DNA from: Plenodomus lindquistii
Lineage: Eukaryota; Ascomycota; Dothideomycetes; Pleosporales; Leptosphaeriaceae
Assembly: GCA_025504975.1 (NCBI GenBank)
Contig: JANUWI010000014.1
Span: 868,001-932,000, forward strand
Reading direction: 5' to 3'
Length of the DNA: 64,000 nucleotides
In this document: piece after piece, positions 21,093 to 30,733 of the stretch
Layout of the letters: each line of letters opens with the position of its first letter
How positions within the stretch are numbered: position 1 is the stretch's first letter
Translations under genes and position numbers: made by a program
Notes under the pieces: generated by a model
What the model saw: the letters and a program-made list of their open reading frames with translations, nothing else
Database searches by the model: none
What the model was told of the DNA's origin: nothing

Positions 21093-23774
21093 CTACGACG
21101 ATGAAGACTTCGTAAGTACGAAATCCACATTACACGCCTCATCCTTTAGCACATCCAAAAACACATCATCGTCAACCGCCTCAGCCATCTGCTCCACTTC
21201 AGCTTCGCCCTCGGCGCCCTCTGTGTTGCCAGCTGCGCGGAGTGCAGTAGCATCCACATGCCGATACTCCATCAGCATTTGCAACTTGGGTTTCTTCTTC
21301 GTCTTCCGACTCTGCAGTCGCGCTTCCTGCTCTTCCATATCGACCTGACTCGCTTTCCTCAGACTCGGTAATGCATCCTCCCCTTCATCTTCTCCGGTAG
21401 TACTGTCGCTTCCTTCCTCATCCCCCTCAACCTCCATCTTTGCACCCCGACACTCGCATGCACACCCCAGTAAGTCATGCGTCTGACACCCCTCCCTCTC
21501 ATCAAGGCGAAAGAGATCCCGCAACTCGTCCCGCGAGAACGAACTTGCACTCTTCTTGTTGTCCACCACTGCACCCGCTAAACCCATCTTACTAACCTGT
21601 CTCTGGAAAATCTTCTCATCGAGTCCGCCCTTGATGAGGAATCTGTAAATCTTACACGGCAGCTTCTGTCCCTCGCGGTGAATGCGTGCCATGGCTTGCA
21701 AGTCTGTAGCCGGGTTCCAGTCACACTCGAATAATACGATACGAGACGCGCCGATCAAGTTAATGCCCACGCCACCGGATTTAGCGGAAAGTAGAAATGC
21801 AAAAGCTGTAGATTTCGGGGAGGTATTGAACTTGTTGACGAGGGGTTGGCGCTTCGCGGTGGGCGTGCTACCGTCAAGGCGCAGGTAGGTGTACGAGAGG
21901 GCTGTGAGGAGTCGCTCTATCATGTCGAGGGTCGTAGTGTAATTGGACACAATGACAATTTTCTCGTCGGTGGTGGTATAGATGCGGTGGACGAGACTGT
22001 CTAGGAGGCGTAGCTTCGCACTTGAAGCGCTAGAGTTGAGGATGTTGTGAGGGATGAGGGGCAGGAGATTCTGGAGGAGGGCGGAGGGCGTGTCGTCGTT
22101 ATCGGTAGAGGACTTCAGCAAGGAAGGACTATTGCATACTTTTTTGAGGACGTTGATGAGTTGTAGGGCCATGTCTGTGTTTCCGTTTCCCAAGGCGGCG
22201 CTAAAGATAGGGGAGGTGAGGATGTTGCGATAGGCTTCTGCCTGGGCTTTGGTAGGCTTACAAAAGACGATATGTTCGGTCTTTGGTGGGAGGTATTTGG
22301 CGAGCACATCGGCAGTTCGCCGAATCATGAACTGGCTGGTGAGGGAGACGAGCTCTTTCCACCGTCCGTCGCCCTTCTCCAGCTCTGACTCGCTCGCATC
22401 TGGCTGGCGGCTGCGCATGATTGGGGCCTCAAAAGTGCGTTTGAAGGCAGAGCGCTGACCAAGAAGACCTGGATTGACAAAGTCGATGGCGGTATAGAAC
22501 TCTCCTAGATCGTTCTGAAGTGGCGTGCCTGATAGGATGACGCGCCTCTCAGTGCTGAGCGATTGGATCGCAAGCATAGCCTTGTTGTTCGCAGTCTTCA
22601 GCCTGTGTCCTTCGTCGGCAATCACAATGTCGATGCCACCCGCCTTCTTCAAGTCTTCTTGTACGACACGCAGCATCTCGTAACCAACAATCATGACGTT
22701 ATAGGCCTTTCCCATAGTGAAGTTTGTGACCTTTCTGTCCTTGTGACAGCTGAAGAGCCCAATCCTCTCATTGCCGAGCCACTTGCGGAATTCGCGCTTC
22801 CAGTTATCGACCAGACCAGCAGGACAGACGATGAGTGCCTTATTGACTACTGGGGAGCTGCCGTGTATTGGGTTCTGCTTCATCAGTGTCCAGATGAGGG
22901 CGATAGTCTGTAATGTCTTGCCCAACCCCATCTCGTCAGCCATGATGGCGCCCTCGCCCTCACATCGCATGCCCATGACGCATTCGTAGAGAAACTTGAC
23001 ACCCTCGCGCTGGTGATCACGGAGGTGCTTGCTTAGGACTGGATCGACAACAACATCAACAATCTGCTTTCCCGCTGGACATTTGGCTGGTCTCTTCATG
23101 ACCAGAGCATTCGTCGCATTGGGATCATGACGTGGCTGCGGCACCGACAGGTTGCGCTGGGGCATAACAGTATTTGACAAGAGCGGCGTCTTGAAATGCT
23201 GCTTGCGCTGCGCAGAAGGCGTATAGTCGGGTACATTTTCTCCATTTGCGCTGTCTGACGACTGTGTCCTCTTCGCCTTTGACTTTGACCCAACCAGCGG
23301 CTTGTACCCCGCCTCGACGCGCTTTGCTTTCGCAGCAGGTGCAGCCGCCGCCGTACCTAGAAACATGCGTCCGGCTAGGTAATCCGCCTTCTCTATGCTG
23401 CTCTCGATTTCCAGTTCTTTGCCACCGAGCGAGAGCGCCGAACCAGGAAGTAGCGGCCGGCTGCATGCACCCCTCCCTAGCTCCTTCCCTGTCTCGCTAT
23501 CCGTGAGCGTAGCATGGCCACCCACCACGGCAAGCACGCCGTCGCCATCCCAGGTCTTGTTCTTTTTGGCCGTATACTTTCGCCACAGCACAGTGTAGTA
23601 GTTGCCATCGAGGCCCGGTGGTAGAAACTGTGCGGGTGCGGGGTTGTGCAGCGTATTCAGCGGCTGACGGTTGCTGGAGGGGAGCGCGTTGGAGGAGATT
23701 CTTCGTTTCTTGTTAGGGGGCTCGCTGTTGTCTGGGCCGGGACGTGCGAGTGTGAGCGGCCTGAATGGCTTCAT
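21093..23774 (-). CDS. rdh54: SWI2/SNF2 translocase RDH54/TID1 (RAD54B)
   Basis: One exon, 893 aa. The N-terminus carries the RDH54/RAD54B signature around YYTVLWRKYTAKKNKTWDGDGVL, which separates it from RAD54. The helicase core follows: Walker A MADEMGLGKT near residue 280, the Walker B box IADEGHRL near 385, SGTPLQND, and the C-terminal lobe ending AMARIHREGQKLPCKIYRFLIKG. A cysteine group (CQTHDLLGCACECRG) and an acidic tail follow. In yeast the protein moves on double-stranded DNA with ATP, removes Rad51 from duplex DNA and promotes strand exchange with Dmc1 in meiosis. Nuclear location and this role are inferred by family. Length agrees with fungal homologues. Confidence 0.93.
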   Translation of the reverse strand: MKPFRPLTLARPGPDNSEPPNKKRRISSNALPSSNRQPLNTLHNPAPAQFLPPGLDGNYYTVLWRKYTAKKNKTWDGDGVLAVVGGHATLTDSETGKELGRGACSRPLLPGSALSLGGKELEIESSIEKADYLAGRMFLGTAAAAPAAKAKRVEAGYKPLVGSKSKAKRTQSSDSANGENVPDYTPSAQRKQHFKTPLLSNTVMPQRNLSVPQPRHDPNATNALVMKRPAKCPAGKQIVDVVVDPVLSKHLRDHQREGVKFLYECVMGMRCEGEGAIMADEMGLGKTLQTIALIWTLMKQNPIHGSSPVVNKALIVCPAGLVDNWKREFRKWLGNERIGLFSCHKDRKVTNFTMGKAYNVMIVGYEMLRVVQEDLKKAGGIDIVIADEGHRLKTANNKAMLAIQSLSTERRVILSGTPLQNDLGEFYTAIDFVNPGLLGQRSAFKRTFEAPIMRSRQPDASESELEKGDGRWKELVSLTSQFMIRRTADVLAKYLPPKTEHIVFCKPTKAQAEAYRNILTSPIFSAALGNGNTDMALQLINVLKKVCNSPSLLKSSTDNDDTPSALLQNLLPLIPHNILNSSASSAKLRLLDSLVHRIYTTTDEKIVIVSNYTTTLDMIERLLTALSYTYLRLDGSTPTAKRQPLVNKFNTSPKSTAFAFLLSAKSGGVGINLIGASRIVLFECDWNPATDLQAMARIHREGQKLPCKIYRFLIKGGLDEKIFQRQVSKMGLAGAVVDNKKSASSFSRDELRDLFRLDEREGCQTHDLLGCACECRGAKMEVEGDEEGSDSTTGEDEGEDALPSLRKASQVDMEEQEARLQSRKTKKKPKLQMLMEYRHVDATALRAAGNTEGAEGEAEVEQMAEAVDDDVFLDVLKDEACNVDFVLTKSSSS

Positions 23775-24044
23775 TTTATTTTAAAATCGGAGGTTCATCA
23801 GTAGCCGTTGCAGCGAGAGCACTTGTTGGAGTGGCGTGCTGTCGGTGTGGCCCTGAACGTTCGATAGGGATCGCGTCGACGCGTCAAAATCGCGCTAGTA
23901 CGCTGTCACGTGCTCGTATCGCCACTGGGCTTCTATCTTTCCAGTCCATGCACCCAAACTACCGCTTAAGTACTACTCTGTTGCAAATGCGAAGAATGTA
24001 GGCTGTAACCTATTTCTGGCGTAAAGATCAGAATCACCCTAAAA

Positions 24045-25475
24045 CTACTGTTTGTTGGCAAGCTTTTCCAACGTCGCTCTACGGCTACGACGCCATGCTT
24101 CCAACGTTGGCACGTTCTCCAACCAATCCCGGCACTGACGCCATGCTTCTAGATGTACCATGTCATGATCAAGCTCAGGATCGATCCTGCACTCAGCTGA
24201 AGGACCAATCGCCATTACAGTTCTGACTACAGCTCCATCCTCTCGCCTAGGTTGGAAAGTCCCGTGGAACCACATGATAGGATTGGCGTCCATATTTTTA
24301 TACGGGAATTGCCATAGATTCCTTTTACCGAATGGTCCGAGATCGAGTATTCTTTCATCGAGTGTATTACCGGTGAATGCCCGCTTGATTTCATACTTCA
24401 TCCACGTGGTCGCTTTTGACGCCGCCTCTTTCCTTGTGAAGAGCTCTCCATAGAACGGGGGACTAGAAAAGAGAATTAAGCGACGCCAGCGAGAACTCAT
24501 GAGCGTAATGAGCGGAAATCGTAAGATAGCAGTGTAGGCTCTTCTGGTCACTCTAGTGATCAAGTCGACTGAATCTCGCTCGAAGTCTGGAGCAGGAACC
24601 CCGCACATGATGGCTGTACCCATTACTCTATGTCGACTAAAGAAGTGTGTAGCTGCCAGAGCATACGCGCCGCCTTCGAGATAGCCAAGGATCTTGAACT
24701 TGTCGACCTTGGCGTAATCAAGCAGCTGCTTGATGTCTGGCATAATGTCCAGCATGGTTTTTGAGTTGGCATGATCGGTCGTCTCTCCGTGCGATGGACG
24801 ATCAGGGCAAATCAGACGAATCTTTCGTTGCTTGGCCCAAGCAGATAAGAATACCCAATACAGGCGGGTGGTGCCCTGCCTGTGGAAAAGGAGCCATACT
24901 TCTTTATAGCCCACCTGGCAGCCTATGTCAGCAAAGCCAATCTTTCCTCCTCCAGACAGTCGTAATGTTTGATTGTCTCCAGGTATAAGGATCTGATCAA
25001 GGACTTCATGCTTGACTTCATGTGGGCTGCCTGATGGAGCGGCTACAGAACGTTCTGCTGTAGCGGGGCCTGGCACATCCCGCTGTTTAAAGCCCGACAG
25101 AGCTGCGTTTTGATTGCCTGATCTCGCCGAAGCACCAGAATTTGGGGCCGACTTTGGCACAGAGGATGAACGCTCACTCGTCTTTGTCTGAGGCTGACGC
25201 GCTGGCTTATGGTGCCGGACAACTGGAGGCTCAGCCGGGACAAATGGTTTGCCTTTACCTGTGTTGTACGACCTCGATTGATGTCGAAGATCTTCACTGG
25301 CGTGACGTTGGTCTGCTGGCCTGCTCCGGGGTGCATCTCTGACAAAACCAATGATCCTAGCAGATTAGTAGATGGAGCAGGCGTGTGGATTCAGTAGTTT
25401 CGGGTTCCTGACAAACGCATGAGAAAGACTGTCTCGTCCCGCGTAGACCGTGGTAGGTAGTCTGCAACGGATCAT
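24045..25475 (-). CDS. alpha/beta-hydrolase-fold protein, probably catalytically dead
   Basis: Exons 25475-25417 and 25338-24045 give 450 aa. Exon 1 (MIRCRLPTTVYAGRDS) ends in phase 2 at a GTTTGT donor; the intron has a TACTAAT branch site. The start is the least certain part. The first 60 residues are Arg-rich with few acids, like a mitochondrial presequence. The hydrolase domain (about residues 115-430) aligns throughout with the neighbour at 26389-27651. However, the nucleophile elbow is GYLEGGAYA (Glu near 241 where Ser is expected), and the oxyanion-loop motif HGTPGS is replaced by HRQGTT. The DRPxxG element and a C-terminal His (LDHDMVH) remain. The frame is open throughout, so it looks like a maintained pseudoenzyme, not a dead gene. 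Substrate and function are unknown. Confidence 0.75.
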
Positions 25476-26388
25476 TGTTGCTAGCGGGGGGACTGCGCTA
25501 AAGGGCGTTGTTTGTGAGAAGCCATTCGATCAATCAAGACATCGTTCCAGAAGCTCTCGTACAGGCTGAGCCACAGAGACCGATTGAGAGTGAGGGTTCG
25601 AGACGCGTGAAGGACATGTTGTTGACACAGATGGGGTGGGGCGGACAAGAGCTCCAGCATGCCTGCATCGCTAGGACCATCTCGCTTCCACGGACGCTCC
25701 CGCTTGAGCTGTTTGGTCCGTGCTTATCTAAGCGCAGACAGGGGCAGACCGGGCACGCCTTCCATTGCACTTTGCCAAATCGCTGTCTCTCCTGATAACA
25801 GCCACGGCGCCATCAACAAAGGCCACACATGGTACATGGAAATATCTCACAACTCCTGGATAACATCGTCTCATATCCGAACCAAAACACGGTCTGCGAC
25901 ACGGAGATACAACAACTACATCTCTAGTCTTTAGAAAACGCTATTCAAACGTCCTCTACCCAGCTATCCATTCAGCTAGCCGACTACTAAACCACATGTC
26001 TTCGGTAAACGATCATTGAATGCATCGTCCATTTTCTACTCTAGGGTCTGTCGAGAGAAGCAGGGGCGCCTGTCTTAAACTTGATGTTCGCAATTTCGGG
26101 AGTTTCTTAAAGGAAAACCACCATGGATATGACGGCGCGCCTTTAGTCATTGTTGACAGGGGGAGATGCAAAGTGTATTGTGAAGCACGCGCTTGTACGC
26201 TGTCCCACGATCTATCACGCTCCACTAATCATCCCAGGCTTGCTTGGAAGGCACGGTGCATGCCTTGGATAACGTGGCGAGAGATGTATGTGTAATTATC
26301 AAGCAGCAGCATCTATAGTGCTTCAGGACGATGACTGTTCTGGCGACCTTACTGCCTCAACAACAATGCATGCCACCAGAACAGATAA
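25476..26388. other. intergenic between tandem paralogs
   Basis: No gene seen. About 200 nt upstream of the first hydrolase (25674-25731) is a segment that recurs upstream of the second one. Confidence 0.5.
25674..25731. repeat. upstream duplicate segment, copy 1
   Basis: The segment contains aggaccatctcgcttccacg and ggacgctcccgctt, and matches 27814-27873 with mostly C/T and A/G changes. Both copies lie about 165-200 nt upstream of the start codon of a hydrolase paralog. Confidence 0.65.
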
Positions 26389-27651
26389 TCATTTACGCAG
26401 CCACCTTAGAAGTGAACGCCAGTTTTCGCGTGATTGCACAGTGAAGTGATCTTTGCCAGGAAAACTTTTGATCGAGGCCGTACTGCCAATCGCCTGGACA
26501 GTTTCCTGCGCAGCGTCTTCCGAGGTATTGGTATCCAAAGTTCCATGGTACCACATGAGAGGATTGGCGTCGATGTCTTTAAGCTTAAAACCCCATGAGC
26601 GGTTACGCGTAATATCATCGTTGTTGACACCGTAGAGATCTTGGGTCCTCTCCTCAGCGCTTAGCAATGCATTATCTCGCAACCATTGCTCGGTAGGATT
26701 TTTGGGCTTGGGACGCTCTTCCATGACGATTCTACGATCAGGATCAAATGGCGAGAACCTATTCAAATAGTCGTTGATCCTGACCTTCATGGGTATAGAA
26801 CTTCTGTGAAAATCGGGATGGGTGTCTCCACACATGATCGCGGTTTTCAGCAGCTCTGTTTTGGGGAAATGGTATGCAGCTGTTAGGGCGTAGGGCGCGC
26901 CTCCACTCGCGGCCAAGATCTTGAAAGGGCCGAGCTCAAGATGTTTGACGAAGGAATCGACGTCGCGGATCCATTCCAGCATGCTCGTGCTGCAATTGGG
27001 ATCATACAAAGCGAGCCCGTATCCAGGTCGATCAAGGCCTATTAGGCGGACCTTACGTTCCACGCAGTAACGTGAGATAGCATGGCACCCTAGTCGGCTG
27101 CCAGGCGTCCCATGAAAGAAGAGCCATGTTTGCTCAGACTTCTTGGACCCAATATCTGCAAATCCCAATCGATTACCAGACGGAAGTCCCAGTGTCTGTG
27201 AGTCACCAGGTATGAAAACGTGATCGTGCAGCTCGTGATAAGGCCCCAACGTCAGAGGCCGAGGAGGTCGAGCAGCCTTCACCTGAGCAGCCGGCCTCAC
27301 GATGAGCCGTGATATTTTTCCTGAAGCTGGCAGCTTTCTTTCATGGACGCTCTTCGACACAGTTGGTTGCTGTTTCGTCTTGGCAATATTTTTCAAGTTC
27401 GGGTTGGAGTTGGGCGACGGTGCGATATGTTTACTGGCCTGGGCTTTTACGTTCGAGGCGGCGCGTGACGACTGTAGCATATCTTTCTGATCTCGAGACT
27501 TGTTTTTATCCTTAGATTGCGGCACAACAAAAGGCTTATTCTGGTACCACGATGGTACTTTACTGTAAGATCTGACTATATCGCATTGCCAGTGTTTTGT
27601 ACATCGTAGTTGGAAGGAACGTGAAGCTACGCGTCCGAGATGCACGTTCAT
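26389..27651 (-). CDS. alpha/beta hydrolase with mitochondrial-like presequence
   Basis: Single exon, 420 aa. The N-terminus MNVHLGRVASRSFQLRCTK is rich in Arg/Ser and lacks acids, as in mitochondrial targeting peptides. A Lys/Ser/Gln-rich linker reaches residue 140. The alpha/beta hydrolase domain then shows LFFHGTPGSRLG (oxyanion loop), GLDRPGYG, the nucleophile elbow ILAASGGAPYAL (Ser near 249) and a late GKDHFTV with the likely catalytic His. All parts of a Ser-hydrolase triad are therefore available. The family covers many esterases, lipases and epoxide hydrolases, so no substrate is proposed. It is a clear tandem paralog of 24045-25475: both share KPFV, DHVFIPGDSQTL-like, AIMCG and DANPxMWxHGT elements. 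Confidence 0.85.
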   Translation of the reverse strand: MNVHLGRVASRSFQLRCTKHWQCDIVRSYSKVPSWYQNKPFVVPQSKDKNKSRDQKDMLQSSRAASNVKAQASKHIAPSPNSNPNLKNIAKTKQQPTVSKSVHERKLPASGKISRLIVRPAAQVKAARPPRPLTLGPYHELHDHVFIPGDSQTLGLPSGNRLGFADIGSKKSEQTWLFFHGTPGSRLGCHAISRYCVERKVRLIGLDRPGYGLALYDPNCSTSMLEWIRDVDSFVKHLELGPFKILAASGGAPYALTAAYHFPKTELLKTAIMCGDTHPDFHRSSIPMKVRINDYLNRFSPFDPDRRIVMEERPKPKNPTEQWLRDNALLSAEERTQDLYGVNNDDITRNRSWGFKLKDIDANPLMWYHGTLDTNTSEDAAQETVQAIGSTASIKSFPGKDHFTVQSRENWRSLLRWLRK

Positions 27652-28752
27652 ATTGCGTCTGGATATCTTTGTTGGGCGTTTTGCCTGACGCAGAGAGCGC
27701 TGGCGAAAAGGAGAGTGTTCTCGAGAGGTCTTGGAGGCGTGCTACAGGGCTGGCCATGGCTGGAGTAAGTGAAACCTGGGTGCTGGGAGGAGCTGTAGTC
27801 GTCTGCAGCTGACCCCAGGATCATCTCGCCTCCGCGGACGCTCCTGCTCTTCAATGCATGTGGTCTGTGCTGGGTTTAGTGATTTTGTACGACTCATGCG
27901 AGTTTCTTCTCGTCTCCGCTTTGTGGTTATTCAGTCTCGACAGTACCGCATGTTAGATTGCCGTGTTTCCAAGCTGCACACGCTCATCCTACCTTTACCA
28001 CTTGGCACTTGGCAATCGCGGGGGGGGATCGTCCTTCCACCCCAAAGCCAAAGCTGGAAAGTAAATACAGAACGGATTATACAGAAGAGACAGGACTTTG
28101 GAATCGAGGAAGTATCGACATGCAAGAAAGACGATCCTTCCTGTACCCGCATGGGCAGGTTGGCGGCACAAAACCGCTCCGCGGACCTTCGCATCCTGCT
28201 TTGGTTGGAACAAATCGCCACAAGCTAGATCTCATGCCTGAGCCTTTTTCTCTGATTCACGACATGACAATGTCTATGTGTGAGTGGAGTCGTGATGTAA
28301 GTTGCAGCGCAGGAGCCTTCACATCGCATTAGTGTATTGAAGGGGTCCACCAGGCTGCGGGTTGGTGTTACACGAGATGATCCATCGCTTCGCACCAGAA
28401 CCTCAACATACCATACGGCCGCGGCTTCATACAGGCCATGTTGCTCGATCTCGAGCCATTGCTTCTGAAGAGCTATGCAATCCGCTGGTTTAACCCAAGC
28501 TCCGAAGTTACTGCTCCTTGGGCTGATCATGAGATACTTGGACAGTCTCTAGTGTGACAATCGAAGCAGTTATGGACATGCCACTTGCTCACAAGCAAGC
28601 TCCATTTTTGAGTATCATCTCTTTGCGAACTTCGTTAAGATTGAGCCTACCGTGAAATTCATTGTAACGCCGAAACATGCTATGTACTGCCATTCAAACC
28701 ACCACAATCAATCCTGCGCCGCACTTGAAAATTCCCCTTGGTAGTACTATCA
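27652..28752. other. intergenic, about 1.1 kb
   Basis: It holds the 5' flank of the hydrolase, including the second copy of the upstream duplicate segment. A 101-codon minus-strand frame at 28225-28530 lacks conserved features and was not called. Confidence 0.45.
27814..27873. repeat. upstream duplicate segment, copy 2
   Basis: Contains aggatcatctcgcctccgcg and ggacgctcctgct, the partner of 25674-25731. Supports duplication of a unit that included promoter DNA. Confidence 0.65.
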
Positions 28753-29391
28753 TCATCGATTAGCCCATCTGCGCTGCAAGGCGTCAAAACAAAGGTTCCA
28801 GACCTTCAAAAAGGCAACACTCACCTCGGAGATATTCTTGGCCAACTTGGTATCGCTCAGCCGTGACTTTGCATTTGGTATCTTCCAGTTATTTACGCCC
28901 CACCACCACCGCCGTATCTTTGCGCCGACTCCTTGACCGCTGAATTGTGCAGAGCGGTTCCAGTGTCTCCAGCCGTTGAGGACGAGTGTCCAGAGAACAC
29001 CCTGGGCGAAACACATGATGACCTGACGGCGTTAGTAGTATGCTCCACGTTCTAAGACACAGATGATGTGTACTTGATCACGCAGTGTTATCCATGCTAC
29101 GCCTTGCCATCCCTCGGCTTGCTCAATGCTCTTCAAGTAGCTCTGTTCGAATCGGAGGTCGGGCAGCGGTGGCATGTTCTGCTTGCGTGGTACAGGGTCC
29201 AAGACACTGACTGGAATCTCATCTTCGCCGAGATCCGAGTGGTCGTCGAGATCGGGATGCGCATCGAGGGTGACGGGCTGCTTCTGTGATGCCGCGGTTG
29301 ATGGATTCACATCGTGGTGAACCGACGGGCTGCGGTTGATCGAGGCGCCTTGGAGCGTTGACGCAATATCGATGGGTATTTCCGAGTCCAT
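28753..29391 (-). CDS. DUF1770/ATG43-family membrane protein
   Basis: Exons 29391-29074, 29022-28825 and 28773-28753 give 178 aa. The core LPDLRFEQSYLKSI, WITLRDQVIMCFAQGVLWTLVLNGWRHWN and a basic RRWWWGVNNWKIP follow the DUF1770 pattern (Pfam PF08589). That family includes S. pombe Atg43, an outer-mitochondrial-membrane mitophagy receptor. One hydrophobic segment (about residues 108-125) would anchor it. The N-terminal 80 residues are acidic and disordered. A possible Atg8-interaction motif is WQGV just before the helix, but this is speculative. The last intron (28824-28774, 51 nt) is a multiple of three and has no stop. If retained, it adds 17 residues before RRWANR. Confidence 0.82.
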
Positions 29392-29629
29392 CGTGTCTCA
29401 ATTGCCTCCGTACCAAGTGTGCAGCGATGGTGTATTCGATGTCGGCGATGCGCCTCGGGAGTGAAAGTCATGTCTTGGCGGTTGACGTCGTGAGCTAGTG
29501 GACCCTCGAAGGCGGCGGCGGGACCACCTTCAAGCTGGCCGGCGCACGATCACCAACCCCACAAGCAAGCCCATATCACCCCCAACCCTCGCCAACAACC
29601 CCCATTTTACCGCTCAAAACAACGCCAAA

Positions 29630-30359
29630 ATGGGAAACCAACAGTCGGGACTCCTCGACAACATCGCCTCGGGCTCGAATTGTATGTGCGCAGGGACTTG
29701 GAGGGGCAGCACTAAGAGTGAGGCCTGCTACTAACACGCTCCTAGTCGACCGCGAGGAAGTTGATCGTCTTCGCAAGCGGTTTATGAAACTGGACAAAGT
29801 AAGCTCCCAACAGCCCCAACCCCACCATTTCATTCTCCAAGTACACGACCAACACAACTTACAGGACAACTCTGGAACAATCGAACGCGACGAATTCCTC
29901 GCCCTCCCCCAAATCTCCTCGAACCCACTCGCCACACGCATGATTGCAATCTTCGACGAAGACGGCGGCGGCGACGTCGATTTCCAGGAATTCGTCTCTG
30001 GACTGTCAGCGTTCAGCAGCAAAGGAAACAAGGAGGAGAAGCTGCGGTTTGCGTTCCGCGTGTACGACATTGATCGCGATGGGTACATCAGCAATGGCGA
30101 GCTGTTCATTGTGCTGAAGATGATGGTGGGGAGCAACTTGAAGGATCAGCAGTTGCAGCAGGTGAGTCGCCACTGCAGCCCTCTTCTACGTGCTTGGTGG
30201 ATTATGTGGTAAGGTTGGAAGCTGACGACGGTGTAGATTGTCGACAAGACCATCATGGAAGCAGATCTCGATCGCGACGGCAAGATCAGCTTCGAGGAGT
30301 TCACCAAGATGGTTGAGAATACCGACGTATCGATGAGCATGACGCTGGACCAGTTCTAA
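29630..30359 (+). CDS. cnaB: calcineurin regulatory subunit B
   Basis: Four exons, 29630-29681, 29746-29798, 29865-30161 and 30237-30359, give exactly 174 aa, the usual length of the family. MGNQQSG is an N-myristoylation signal. Four EF-hands are visible: DNSGTIERDEF, DEDGGGDVDFQEF, DIDRDGYISNGEL and DLDRDGKISFEEF, each with the Asp/Glu ligands in place. Calcineurin B binds calcium and activates the calcineurin A phosphatase, which dephosphorylates Crz1-type factors during calcium, cell-wall and ion stress. The introns all have strong signals, with ctaac-type branch sites. The divergent DUF1770 gene starts 238 nt upstream, so the two probably share a promoter region. Confidence 0.97.
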
Positions 30360-30733
30360 GCTACGACACTCACGATCTGAGTAAAACGACAGTGTGCGAC
30401 CAGGAAGGGGTTTCCTTGGCAAGGCGTTCGAGGTGTTATGAGCTTGCTCGGGATGGGCGGGGCTCTCTAAGACATGGGTGTTCTTCAGACACCGGACAAT
30501 CACAATGCAGCATTTTTGACTTGCCTGCAACCTTGTCAGGTTTTCTTGGGACTACTAAATCTGACGAACCAGCTATTGATCTATGGGATCAAACAGCTAA
30601 TAAAACCGCAGCAGATACTACACATACGCCCAATGTAGTGTGTTAGGGGAACATCTTGAGTTCATTCCCCACCGCAATCTGAGCACGACAGTCGCCCCAT
30701 ATACTACACCACGAACTCTACAACGAAATCAGG
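30360..30733. other. 3' intergenic between convergent genes
   Basis: No coding signal. Presumably holds the 3' UTRs of calcineurin B and of the minus-strand repeat protein. Confidence 0.5.
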
